Assembly: GCA_002350705.1 (NCBI GenBank)
Contig: DEFH01000052.1
Location: 248-64,247 of the forward strand
Source of the DNA: Ruminococcaceae bacterium UBA2857
Lineage (GTDB): Bacteria; Bacillota; Clostridia; Oscillospirales; Acutalibacteraceae
Length of the DNA stretch: 64,000 nucleotides
Reading direction: 5' to 3'
In this document: positions 1 to 8,874 of the stretch, piece after piece
Numbering within the stretch: the stretch's first letter is position 1
How the letters are laid out: each line of letters begins with the position of its first letter
Position numbers and translations under genes: made by a program
The notes under the pieces: generated by a model
What the model was told of the DNA's origin: nothing
The model's input: the letters and a program-made list of their open reading frames with translations, nothing else
The model's database searches: none

Positions 1-77
1 TCACTGAACGCTTTTATCTGCATATGCCATATTGTTTCCATGTCACTTCTTATTGCTTTTACCAACTTCACATTCAT
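1..77 (-). CDS. GNAT-type N-acetyltransferase, N-terminal fragment
   Basis: Only the first 25 codons are in the window; the gene continues past the left edge. The ATG at 77 has an AAGGTGA ribosome site about 6 nt upstream (84-90). The visible peptide begins MNVKLVKAIRSDMETIW and continues HMQIKAF. This matches the usual opening of GNAT acetyltransferases, where a beta strand leads into a helix reading DxxxIWxMQ. The family transfers an acetyl group from acetyl-CoA to an amine. The substrate cannot be judged and the acetyl-CoA loop lies outside the window. It is downstream of guaA and separated from it by a terminator-like hairpin. Confidence 0.55.
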   Translation of the reverse strand, partial: MNVKLVKAIRSDMETIWHMQIKAFS

Positions 78-137
78 CTTTAATCACCTTTATAAAATAA
101 GAAATTATAGAACCAGAATAGAACCGGACACTTACAG

Positions 138-174
138 AAAAATCCGTAAACCCTGATAAATACAGAGTTTACGG
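138..174 (-). terminator. Terminator downstream of guaA
   Basis: An 8-bp stem (144-151 with 167-174, CCGTAAAC/GTTTACGG) is followed on the minus strand by ATTTTTC. It lies 22 nt after the guaA stop and separates the purine unit from the acetyltransferase gene. Confidence 0.7.
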
Positions 175-195
175 ACTATTTTCATGTATTTTCCG

Positions 196-1737
196 TTATT
201 CCCACTCTATTGTAGCAGGGGGCTTTGACGTTATGTCATAGACTATTCTGTTAACGTTGTTAACTTCGTTTATGATACGGTTGGAAATTTTTTCAAGCAC
301 ATCATATGGTACTCTTGCCCAGTCTGCTGTCATAAAGTCACTCGTTGTAACGGCTCTCAATGCAATCGTATTATCATACGTTCTGCCGTCACCCATGACT
401 CCCACACTCTTAATACCCGTCAGCACTGCAAAATACTGATTCACACTTCTGTCAAGACCATTATTGGCAAACTCTTCACGCATAATCGCATCGGCATCTT
501 TGAGCAAATCCAGTTTTTCTTCTGTAACATCGCCCATGATTCTGATAGCAAGTCCCGGTCCCGGGAACGGCTGTCTCCACACCAAAAATTCAGGAATACC
601 AAGCTCCAGTCCCGCCTTTCTGACCTCGTCTTTGAACAAGTCACGCAGGGGCTCAATAATGCCTTCAAAGCCCACATCTTCCGGAAGTCCTCCGACATTG
701 TGATGACTCTTAATGACGGCTGATTCTCCGACACCGCTCTCTACTACATCAGGGTAAATCGTTCCCTGACAAAGATACTCAATTTTTCCGAGTTTATGAG
801 ATTCTTCCTCAAATACACGGATAAATTCTTCACCAATAATTTTTCGTTTCTTTTCAGGTTCCGTAACTCCTGCCAGCTTTGACAGGAATCTGTCTTTAGC
901 ATTCACACGAATCAGATTCATATCAAACTGCTGTCTGAATACGCTTTCTACCTGATCTCCCTCATCTTTGCGAAGAAGTCCGTGATCAACGAATATACAA
1001 GTCAGCTGTTTTCCCACAGCCTTATGCACAAGCAGGGCTGCTACAGACGAATCTACACCGCCCGACAAAGCACACAATACTTTTTTATTTCCGATTTTTT
1101 CTTTCAGCCGCTGAATGGTATCTGTCACAAAGGAACTCATTTTCCATTCTGCTGTACAGCAGCAGGCATTATACAAGAAATTCTTTAAGTACAGCATTCC
1201 CTCATTGGTATGCTGCACTTCGGGATGAAACTGCACTGCATACAGATTTTTTTTGATATTTTCCATAGCTGCAACAGGACAGTCATTGGACAATGCTGTG
1301 ATTTTAAATCCATGGGGTACTTCTGAAATATAGTCTGTGTGGCTCATCCAGCAGATATTTTTTGTCTGTGCAGCGTGGAAAAGAAGAGAAGAGGTATTTA
1401 CTTCTATTTCTGTTTTGCCGTATTCTTTAACATCACTGCTCTGCACTTTTCCGCCAAGCGTCTGTGCCATCAGCTGTGCACCATAACAGATTCCAAGCAC
1501 CGGAATCCCCAATTCAAATACTTTCGGATCACATTTGGGTGCATTTTCATCATAGGTACTGTTCGGACCGCCTGTAAAGATAATTCCCTTATAGCCTGCC
1601 TTTTTAATTTCCTCTGCGGAAATTTTGTAAGACTTCAATTCGCAGTATACATTACACTCACGAACACGTCTGGCAATCAACTGGCTATACTGTCCGCCAA
1701 AATCCATAATCAGTATGGCTTCGTTCTTAATATCCAT
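196..1737 (-). CDS. guaA: GMP synthase (glutamine-hydrolysing)
   Basis: Converts XMP to GMP using ATP and ammonia from glutamine, the last step of GMP synthesis in the cytoplasm. The 513-aa product has the usual two parts. The N-terminal class I glutamine amidotransferase has the nucleophile Cys84 in GICYGAQ and His171/Glu173 in FHPEV. The C-terminal ATP pyrophosphatase has the loop SGGVDSS at about 225-231 and ends with the typical PPATIEWE. I chose the ATG at 1737 over the TTG at 1740 because a GGAGG site lies 8 nt upstream (1746-1750). It is the last gene of the minus-strand purine unit, after glmS (76-nt gap). Confidence 0.97.
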   Translation of the reverse strand: MDIKNEAILIMDFGGQYSQLIARRVRECNVYCELKSYKISAEEIKKAGYKGIIFTGGPNSTYDENAPKCDPKVFELGIPVLGICYGAQLMAQTLGGKVQSSDVKEYGKTEIEVNTSSLLFHAAQTKNICWMSHTDYISEVPHGFKITALSNDCPVAAMENIKKNLYAVQFHPEVQHTNEGMLYLKNFLYNACCCTAEWKMSSFVTDTIQRLKEKIGNKKVLCALSGGVDSSVAALLVHKAVGKQLTCIFVDHGLLRKDEGDQVESVFRQQFDMNLIRVNAKDRFLSKLAGVTEPEKKRKIIGEEFIRVFEEESHKLGKIEYLCQGTIYPDVVESGVGESAVIKSHHNVGGLPEDVGFEGIIEPLRDLFKDEVRKAGLELGIPEFLVWRQPFPGPGLAIRIMGDVTEEKLDLLKDADAIMREEFANNGLDRSVNQYFAVLTGIKSVGVMGDGRTYDNTIALRAVTTSDFMTADWARVPYDVLEKISNRIINEVNNVNRIVYDITSKPPATIEWE

Positions 1738-1813
1738 CAATTTTTCCTCCAGGTCATTCAGACGAAAACATCAAAGAAATGCCGCAGTTTCATTTTCCGT
1801 CTGCATAGTTTCA

Positions 1814-3640
1814 TTATTCAACGGTAACGGATTTTGCCAAATTACGTGGCGTGTCGATCTCACAGCCTTTAAACAATGCCACATAATAGGCAAAAAGCTG
1901 CATCGGCACCACTGCCAATGACGGCAACATCATGTCGCACGTTTTCGGTATCAAAATAGCACTCTGAGCAATTTCTTTCAATTCAGGGTGATCTTCACAA
2001 CCGATTCCCAAGACATACGCACCCCTTGTCTGAACCTCTTTGATATTGCTGACGATTTTTTCAAACAGTCTGCCGTATGTTGCCAAAGCAATCACAAGTG
2101 TTCTGTTTTCAATCAGGGAAATCGTACCATGCTTCAATTCACCTGCCGCATACGCTTCCGAGTGAATATAGGAAATTTCCTTTAATTTCAACGAGCCCTC
2201 CAGCGACAAAGCATAATCAATATTTCTGCCGATAAAGAATGTATCCTTGCAGGCAAACAGTTTGGAGGCAATATTTTTGATTTCCTCTTTTGTTTGGAGA
2301 ATACTCTGTATTTTTTCAGGCAAAGCCTGCAATTCCGAAACATAGGATTGATAATCCGTTTCACTGATTTTTCCGAGAATGTCGCCAAAATAGATTGCCA
2401 GCAAATAAATCACTGCCAACTGGGCACTGTATGCCTTGGTAGTGGCAACCGCTATTTCCGGTCCTGCCAGTGTATAAATGACATCATCTGCTTCACTGGC
2501 AATCGCACTTCCTACCACATTGACAATAGCCACCGCATAAGAACCTCTTTTCTGAGCCTCTTTCATAGCTTCTTTGGTATCAGCGGTTTCTCCTGACTGA
2601 CTGATCACAATCGTCAGTGTTTTCTCGTCGATAATGGGATCCCTGTACTTAAATTCCGAGGCAATATCTGCCTCGACAGGTTTTCTCAGGACATTTTCCA
2701 GCACATACTTTGCCACTACTCCCACATGATATGCCGAACCGCAAGCGATAACATGAATTTTCTCAAACTTTCTGATTTGTTCGGGTGTGAGGTGTATTTC
2801 GTCAAGGATTACCCTGCCGTCTTTGATTCTCTCTGCAATTGTATCATGTACTGCTTTCGGCTGTTCCATCATTTCTTTCATCATAAAATGTTCATAGCCG
2901 TCTTTTTTAGCTGCATCTATGTTCCATTCGATGATTTCGACCGGCTTGTTCCGTACATTTTTGTTTGTATCATATACTGTCACACCGTCACGTCTGATGA
3001 CGGCAATTTCATCATTGTCAAGGCGATAAATTTTCCTTGTTTTTTCCAGAATTGCCGGAACATCCGAGGCAAGATAATTTTCTTTTTCCCCGATACCGAT
3101 AATCAAAGGACTTCCCTTTCTTACGGCAATAATTTCATCGGGATTATCTTTGAACATGATTCCCAGTGCATAGGAACCCTTCAGCATTTTCATCACTCTG
3201 ATAACGGTGTCTATCATATCACCGTTGTAACAGTTTTCCATTAATTGAACCACGACTTCCGTATCTGTCATGGAGCGGAATGTGATTCCCTTGGCGGAAA
3301 GTTCCTGTTTCAGTTCCATATAATTTTCAATAATGCCGTTGTGTACTACTGCAAAACTGCATGACCGGCTTAAATGAGGGTGTGCATTTTCATTGGAGGG
3401 TTTACCGTGTGTTGCCCAGCGTGTATGACCGATTCCGACAGTTCCGGCAATATTATTTCCGTTATCCGTCATATTTTTGAGTACCGTCAGTTTACCGTTT
3501 TCTTTCTTTACAACAAGTTTTTCTCCGTCATTGACGCATACGCCTGCCGAATCATATCCACGATACTGGAGTTTTTCAAGACCGTCTATCAGAAACGGTG
3601 CAGCCTGTTCATAGCCTATATAACCTACTATTCCACACAT
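1814..3640 (-). CDS. glmS: Glutamine--fructose-6-phosphate aminotransferase (isomerizing)
   Basis: Makes glucosamine-6-phosphate from fructose-6-phosphate and glutamine, the entry to UDP-GlcNAc and cell-wall synthesis. The protein is 608 aa, the family length. It begins MCGIVGYIG, so Cys2 becomes the N-terminal nucleophile of the class II amidotransferase domain (about 1-240). Two SIS sugar-isomerase domains follow (about 285-600; note ACGSAYH, SQSGETADT) and the conserved C-terminal tail NLAKSVTVE. A GGAGG site precedes the ATG. It sits only 20 nt after purA, so there is no room for a glmS ribozyme leader; expression must come with the purine operon or from within purA. Confidence 0.97.
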   Translation of the reverse strand: MCGIVGYIGYEQAAPFLIDGLEKLQYRGYDSAGVCVNDGEKLVVKKENGKLTVLKNMTDNGNNIAGTVGIGHTRWATHGKPSNENAHPHLSRSCSFAVVHNGIIENYMELKQELSAKGITFRSMTDTEVVVQLMENCYNGDMIDTVIRVMKMLKGSYALGIMFKDNPDEIIAVRKGSPLIIGIGEKENYLASDVPAILEKTRKIYRLDNDEIAVIRRDGVTVYDTNKNVRNKPVEIIEWNIDAAKKDGYEHFMMKEMMEQPKAVHDTIAERIKDGRVILDEIHLTPEQIRKFEKIHVIACGSAYHVGVVAKYVLENVLRKPVEADIASEFKYRDPIIDEKTLTIVISQSGETADTKEAMKEAQKRGSYAVAIVNVVGSAIASEADDVIYTLAGPEIAVATTKAYSAQLAVIYLLAIYFGDILGKISETDYQSYVSELQALPEKIQSILQTKEEIKNIASKLFACKDTFFIGRNIDYALSLEGSLKLKEISYIHSEAYAAGELKHGTISLIENRTLVIALATYGRLFEKIVSNIKEVQTRGAYVLGIGCEDHPELKEIAQSAILIPKTCDMMLPSLAVVPMQLFAYYVALFKGCEIDTPRNLAKSVTVE

Positions 3641-3660
3641 TCTGCTGTATACCTCCGAAC

Positions 3661-4941
3661 TTATCTGTAAATGATGTCCTCTCTCTTAGGACCGTTGGAA
3701 ACCATGGTAAACGGAACACCGACTGCCTTTTCCGCAAATTCAATGTACTTACGGCAGTTTTCCGGCAATTCTTCATACTTCTTAATGCCCCTGATATCAC
3801 ACTTCCAGCCCGGCAGTACTTCCAGTATGGGTTTTGCTCTTTTCAGCTTTGTTGTTGACGGGAAGTAATCAATTCTTTCACCGTCCAGCTCATAAGCGAC
3901 GCATACAGGAATTTCATCCAGATAGCCCAGTGCATCCAGTACCGTAAAGGCAACCTGTGTCGCACCCTGTACTTTACAGCCGTATCTTGTGGCAACCAGA
4001 TCCAGCCAGCCCATTCTTCTCGGTCTGCCCGTGGTAGCACCATACTCACCGCCGTCACCGCCACGCTTACGGAGTTCTTCCGCCTCTTCACCGAAAATTT
4101 CGCTGACAAACTCGCCCGCACCGACAGAGCTTGAGTAAGCCTTGACAACGGTAATAATATCCTTGATGGCATAAGGAGGAATCCCTCCTGCTCCCACTGC
4201 ACCATAGCCCGCTATCGTATTGGAAGATGTCACCATCGGATAAATACCGAAATCGGTATCTTTCAGAGAGCCAAGCTGACCTTCCAGCAAAATATTCTTG
4301 TCTGCTACAACGGCATCATGCACAATATCAAATGTATTGGCAACATAGGGTGCCAGTGCTTCTTTGTATTCCATCAGCTTACGGAACATCTCGTCAGCAC
4401 TGATTTCCTCTTTGTGATAGACATTTCTGATAATCGCATTTTTCACTTCAAGAATTCTTGCAATTTTTTCTTTCAGAGCATCTACATCATCATACAGTTC
4501 ATTGACCTGAAAGCCTATTTTGGAGAACTTATCGGAATAAAACGGTGCTATGCCCGATTTTGTCGAGCCAAAGCTTTTTCCTCCGAGTCTTTCCTCTTCA
4601 TAGCAGTCAAACAGCTTATGATAAGGCATAACAATCTGTGCTCTGTCTGATACAAGAATATTTGGTTTCGGCACACCTCTGTCAACAAGAGACTGAATTT
4701 CATTGGTGAAATTCTCGACACTCAGTGCCACACCGTTCCCAATAATATTGGTGATATTCGTATTGAATACGCCTGACGGAAGCTGATGCAGTGCAAACTT
4801 ACCATAATGATTAATAATGGTATGACCCGCATTGCTGCCGCCCTGAAATCTTATTACCATATCGGATTTCTGTGCAAGTACATCGGTAATTTTACCTTTG
4901 CCTTCATCGCCCCAGTTTGCTCCGACGATTGCTTTAACCAT
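3661..4941 (-). CDS. purA: Adenylosuccinate synthetase
   Basis: Joins IMP and aspartate with GTP to give adenylosuccinate, the first step from IMP to AMP. The 426-aa product starts MVKAIVGANWGDEGKGK, which is the diagnostic N-terminal GTP/IMP loop with the catalytic Asp12. GGSNAGHT follows, with the catalytic His at about 41. The reading frame is open a further 23 codons upstream, but the GGAGG at 4951-4955 lies 9 nt before the ATG at 4941 and family alignment supports that start. It works with purB two genes upstream in the same unit. Confidence 0.96.
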   Translation of the reverse strand: MVKAIVGANWGDEGKGKITDVLAQKSDMVIRFQGGSNAGHTIINHYGKFALHQLPSGVFNTNITNIIGNGVALSVENFTNEIQSLVDRGVPKPNILVSDRAQIVMPYHKLFDCYEEERLGGKSFGSTKSGIAPFYSDKFSKIGFQVNELYDDVDALKEKIARILEVKNAIIRNVYHKEEISADEMFRKLMEYKEALAPYVANTFDIVHDAVVADKNILLEGQLGSLKDTDFGIYPMVTSSNTIAGYGAVGAGGIPPYAIKDIITVVKAYSSSVGAGEFVSEIFGEEAEELRKRGGDGGEYGATTGRPRRMGWLDLVATRYGCKVQGATQVAFTVLDALGYLDEIPVCVAYELDGERIDYFPSTTKLKRAKPILEVLPGWKCDIRGIKKYEELPENCRKYIEFAEKAVGVPFTMVSNGPKREDIIYR

Positions 4942-5046
4942 AAATTTTATCCTCCAATACAACACAATGCGGAATGAGAAACGTGAAACAGCTTTCCCGC
5001 CGTCATTCACTGCACATTGTTAATTGCTGATTGCTGACTGAAATTA
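4942..5046. repeat. Intergenic segment with short repeats, purA/AIM24 gap
   Basis: This 105-nt gap holds short imperfect repeats around ACTGCACATTGTTAATTGC and a doubled ATTGCTG. It loosely resembles the TGCACAATGCATAAT element found elsewhere in the window. No promoter or terminator is convincing. Confidence 0.3.
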
Positions 5047-5805
5047 TTATCCAACCGGAGCAACCAGTACACGACCTGTTCCTCTGTATACGTTGACAAG
5101 ACCTTCCCCTGATGCGGCAGAACCTACCAATGTTCTGGTAGTACGCTCTACTGTGAACTGAAGAGCCTGTGACCATGCAATCGCCATGCTGCCGTCAATT
5201 TTGAGGGTATCATTGTCGAGATCAAATACAAACAGTTCTTCTGACGGAACAGGACTTTCCAGTACCGCGATACCCTGACCGTAAAGAGTATTGTTAAACA
5301 GGCCTTCACCACCCAGAACAGCAGAAGAAACATTGCTTCTTGCCGTAACTCTCATCTGGACAGTATCGGAACAAGCCAAAAACAAACCGTCTTCAATCGT
5401 CATGCCGCCATTCCATGCGGAAAGGTCTTCCAACAAGATGTATTTATAGGTAGGTTCCAGAATCACTCGGCCTGTACCGACATATTTTGGTTTGATACCG
5501 CTTTCGCCTGTCACCTTTCCGCCAACCATTCCTCTCAAAAAGCCGCCTACGCCCTGCACATTGGTTGATACATCCACGTTGCCGGAAATCATCTGCATAG
5601 CACCTGCCTGTAAAATGATGCCCGAATTGTTAAGGTCGGCAACAACTTGTCTTTTTCTGACACCCATCTCTCCCATGAAATACGCTGTAGCAGCCGTTCC
5701 CGGAGTAACGGACAAGTCTTTGGTATATTCTATGACAGAAAAACAGCCCTTTTGATTAACAACTTTTCTTGCCGGAGTCTGATTAAATATATTCATTCTT
5801 ACCAT
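5047..5805 (-). CDS. AIM24/TIGR00266 family protein
   Basis: The 252-aa protein is a glycine-rich beta-repeat protein without a signal peptide or membrane helix. Features such as LQAGAMQMISGNVDVST, GGFLRGMVGG and ESGIKPKYVGTGRV fit the AIM24 (TIGR00266) family, a TRAP-like fold named after a yeast mitochondrial protein. The bacterial function is not established. The start has an AGGTGT ribosome site at 5813-5819. It lies 28 nt after purB and 105 nt before purA inside a purine operon, so it is probably co-expressed with AMP synthesis. No catalytic residues could be recognised. Confidence 0.8.
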   Translation of the reverse strand: MVRMNIFNQTPARKVVNQKGCFSVIEYTKDLSVTPGTAATAYFMGEMGVRKRQVVADLNNSGIILQAGAMQMISGNVDVSTNVQGVGGFLRGMVGGKVTGESGIKPKYVGTGRVILEPTYKYILLEDLSAWNGGMTIEDGLFLACSDTVQMRVTARSNVSSAVLGGEGLFNNTLYGQGIAVLESPVPSEELFVFDLDNDTLKIDGSMAIAWSQALQFTVERTTRTLVGSAASGEGLVNVYRGTGRVLVAPVG

Positions 5806-5833
5806 CTAAAATACACCTCTGTTTCCAAATAAA

Positions 5834-7249
5834 TTAAACATTGATTTCTGCCGTCTGCGTAGCCATACTCTCATAAGGCTGCAAAGCAGGTACGACAACT
5901 TCTTTCAGGAAATCTTCCGTCTGCTGCGGAGCACGTCCCACATACTTTTCAGGCTGTATCTTTGCTTTCAGCTCGTCCAGTGTGACGTAAAATGCCGGAT
6001 CGGCAGCGATTTTTTCAAGCAGGTCATTGCTGCCGCTTGTCTTGACTTCCATAGAGTAAGTTCTGATTTTTTCATGGAGTTCCTGACGGTTGCCGCCTTT
6101 TTTGACAGCATCCATCATGATATTTTCTGTCATCATGAACGGAAGTTCATTCATCAGGTGAGCGGAAATGACTCTCTCATATACCACAAGTCCGTCACTG
6201 ACGTTCATGTACAGATTGAGAATCGCATCCACTGCCAGAAATGCCTCCGGCACACTCAGACGCTTATTGGCAGAGTCATCCAGTGTTCTCTCAAACCACT
6301 GGGTAGCTGCTGTGATATACGGATTGAGAACATCTATCATAACATATCTTGACAGAGATGCCATTCTTTCACTTCTCATGGGATTTCTTTTGTAAGCCAT
6401 TGCGGAAGAGCCAATCTGATTTTTCTCAAAGGGTTCTTCGATTTCTTTCAGGTGCTGGAGCAGTCTGATATCATTGGAGAATTTAGCGGCACTCTGGGCA
6501 ATTCCTGCCAGTACATTCAATACACGGCTGTCCAGTTTTCTGGAATAAGTTTGTCCCGAAACAGCAAAGCAATCCGTATAACCCATTTTTTCAGCGATAA
6601 GCCTGTCAATCTGACGGCATTTTTCATGGTCGCCCTCAAACAGCTCCAGAAAACTTGCCTGTGTGCCTGTTGTCCCCTTGCAGCCAAGCAGCTTCATGTT
6701 TTTGATAACATACTGCACATCTTCCAGGTCAAGCAGCAAGTCCTGTATCCAGAGCGTTGCACGCTTGCCGACGGTTGTCGGCTGGGCAGGCTGGAAATGA
6801 GTAAATGCCAGTGTAGGAAGATTTTTATATTTATCCGCAAACTGTGAAAGCAGTCTGATAGTGCTCACAAGTTTTTTCTCGACAATTTTCAGAGCTTCCG
6901 TCATGATGATAACATCGGTATTGTCGCCTACATAACAGGAGGTCGCACCGAGATGAATAATGCCTGCGGCTTTCGGACACTGCACACCGTATGCATATAC
7001 ATGGGACATCACATCATGTCTGACAAGCTTTTCTCTTTGCTCGGCAACATCATAGTTAATGTCATCGGCATGGGCCTTGAGTTCATCAATCTGTTCCTGT
7101 GTCACTTCAAGACCGAGTTCATGTTCCGCCTCTGCCAGTGCAATCCACAGTTTTCTCCATGTTCTGAATTTCTTGTCGGGAGAAAAAATATATTTCATTT
7201 CCTTATCCGCATATCTGGAGGAAAGCGGTGATTCGTAGGTATCTCGCAT
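5834..7249 (-). CDS. purB: Adenylosuccinate lyase
   Basis: Catalyses two fumarate eliminations: SAICAR to AICAR, and adenylosuccinate to AMP. The 471-aa protein belongs to the fumarase/aspartase superfamily. The signature GSSAMAYKRNPMRSE lies at 280-294 and carries the mobile catalytic Ser; the conserved His151 is in THFQPAQPTT. The ribosome site is weak (AAAGAAAG about 11 nt upstream), so translation may depend on purF, which ends 17 nt upstream. The fumarate it releases could be used by the fumarase encoded at 24350-25741. Confidence 0.96.
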   Translation of the reverse strand: MRDTYESPLSSRYADKEMKYIFSPDKKFRTWRKLWIALAEAEHELGLEVTQEQIDELKAHADDINYDVAEQREKLVRHDVMSHVYAYGVQCPKAAGIIHLGATSCYVGDNTDVIIMTEALKIVEKKLVSTIRLLSQFADKYKNLPTLAFTHFQPAQPTTVGKRATLWIQDLLLDLEDVQYVIKNMKLLGCKGTTGTQASFLELFEGDHEKCRQIDRLIAEKMGYTDCFAVSGQTYSRKLDSRVLNVLAGIAQSAAKFSNDIRLLQHLKEIEEPFEKNQIGSSAMAYKRNPMRSERMASLSRYVMIDVLNPYITAATQWFERTLDDSANKRLSVPEAFLAVDAILNLYMNVSDGLVVYERVISAHLMNELPFMMTENIMMDAVKKGGNRQELHEKIRTYSMEVKTSGSNDLLEKIAADPAFYVTLDELKAKIQPEKYVGRAPQQTEDFLKEVVVPALQPYESMATQTAEINV

Positions 7250-7266
7250 CGATCATACTTCTTTCT

Positions 7267-8769
7267 TTATTCATTTTCGTTTTTGCCGATACAGGGAGCT
7301 TTCTTTTCGGGAATTTTTTTATCAAAGTCTACTCCCCCACGTTCCTTGCCTTCAAGAAATTTATCGGGGATTTGTGTCGGGTACCTGCCGGAGAAGCAGG
7401 CATCACAGATTCCCGCATTTTTGCAGAAAAGCATTTCATTGAGTTTGTCGGGCGGCAAAAAGCCCAGTGTATCTGCTCCCGTCAGTTCACATATTTCATC
7501 AATCGTGTGCTTGACAGCAATGAGTTCTCCTCTTGACGGAATGTCTGTACCATAGAAACACGGCCAGATAAACGGCGGCGAACTGATACGCAGATGTACT
7601 TCTTTGGCACCTGCGTTTCTCAGCATTTTGACAATTCTGTCGCAGGTCGTGCCACGCACGATGGAGTCGTCTATGACAACCACTCTTTTACCTTCCAAAA
7701 CGGAACGCAAAGGATTCAGCTTCAGCTTGACACTGTTGGCACGTTCCTTTTGGGTAGGCTTGATAAAGGTTCTGCCGATATAGCCGTTTTTGACAATGCC
7801 CTTTTCATACGGAATACCGGATTCCTCGCTGTAACCGATAGCCGCATCAATACCGGATTCCGGTACACCGATGACGATATCGGCTTCAACGGGATATGCT
7901 CTGGCAAGGATTCTTCCTGCCTCTTTTCTGGACTGATACACACTGATTCCGTCAATTTCGGAATCGGTTCTTGCAAAGTATATGTATTCAAATACACAAA
8001 GGGATTTTTTGCCCGGTGACGGACAGTTTGTCTTAATGGAACGCATACCATGTTCTTCATCAATCACCACAATTTCACCGGGTTCAATATCCCTGACAAA
8101 CTCTGCACCGCAGGCTGCCAATGCACAACTTTCCGAGGCAAAGACAACAGAATTTCCGATTTTTCCCATACACAGCGGTCTGAAACCGTGGGGATCACGG
8201 GCGGCAATCAGTTTTTTGGGACTCATAACCAGAAGGGAATACGCTCCCTCGATTTGTTTCATGGTCTTTTCAACGGCTTTTTCAACAGAACCGGCTGTAA
8301 CTCTTTCTCTTGCAATGAGATAAGCAATAACTTCGGAATCAATGGTTGTCTGGAAAATCGCCCCTCTGTGTTCCAGTTCACGTCTGATTTCATAGGCATT
8401 TGTCAGATTGCCGTTATGGGCAATAGCAAGTGTTCCCTTGAGATAACGCATAACAAGCGGCTGTGAGTTTTCACGCACACTGCCGCCTGCTGTCGAATAC
8501 CTTACATGGGAAATCGCCCTCTGTCCTTTCAGACCTTCGAGTACTTCACTGCTGAAAACCTCGCTGACAAGCCCCATATTTTTATGGCTGCTGATAACAC
8601 CCCTGTCATTGACGGCAATGCCGCAGCTTTCCTGACCTCTGTGCTGCAAAGCCAGAAGTCCGTTATAACAGGCATACGCCGGTGCTATACTGTCATCTCC
8701 GTATATCCCGAACACACCGCACTCTTCATGCAGTTCTTCGGAAAAATATTCCTGTGAATCGATACCCAA
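7267..8769 (-). CDS. purF: Amidophosphoribosyltransferase
   Basis: First committed step of purine synthesis: PRPP plus glutamine gives phosphoribosylamine. The protein is 500 aa. A short propeptide precedes Cys17 in EECGVFGIYG; cleavage would expose this Cys as the nucleophile, as in Bacillus PurF. The PRPP loop is VVVIDDSIVRGTT. The C-terminal Cys cluster CDACFSGRYP indicates the iron-sulfur type rather than the E. coli type. The start is TTG at 8769, supported by GGAGGG at 8779-8784 with a 9-nt spacing. The cluster makes the enzyme oxygen-sensitive in its relatives, which fits an anaerobe. Confidence 0.96.
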   Translation of the reverse strand: MGIDSQEYFSEELHEECGVFGIYGDDSIAPAYACYNGLLALQHRGQESCGIAVNDRGVISSHKNMGLVSEVFSSEVLEGLKGQRAISHVRYSTAGGSVRENSQPLVMRYLKGTLAIAHNGNLTNAYEIRRELEHRGAIFQTTIDSEVIAYLIARERVTAGSVEKAVEKTMKQIEGAYSLLVMSPKKLIAARDPHGFRPLCMGKIGNSVVFASESCALAACGAEFVRDIEPGEIVVIDEEHGMRSIKTNCPSPGKKSLCVFEYIYFARTDSEIDGISVYQSRKEAGRILARAYPVEADIVIGVPESGIDAAIGYSEESGIPYEKGIVKNGYIGRTFIKPTQKERANSVKLKLNPLRSVLEGKRVVVIDDSIVRGTTCDRIVKMLRNAGAKEVHLRISSPPFIWPCFYGTDIPSRGELIAVKHTIDEICELTGADTLGFLPPDKLNEMLFCKNAGICDACFSGRYPTQIPDKFLEGKERGGVDFDKKIPEKKAPCIGKNENE

Positions 8770-8790
8770 ACGATTTCACCCTCCATCTTT

Positions 8791-8874
8791 GATAATGCAC
8801 AATGCATAATGGACTTCGGACGGCAGGCTTGCCGCAAACATCACAATTATGTATTATGCATTTTTAATTATGAA
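8791..8874. repeat. Hairpin-forming intergenic repeat element between purC and purF
   Basis: The gap contains TGCACAATGCATAAT (8796-8810), whose last 10 nt recur inverted at 8853-8862 (ATTATGCATT). A smaller palindrome, CGGCAGGCTTGCCG (8821-8834), lies in the centre. The whole can fold into a long stem. The outer motif occurs near 36819, 49527 and 54170, so this looks like a small dispersed repeat. Confidence 0.55.
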
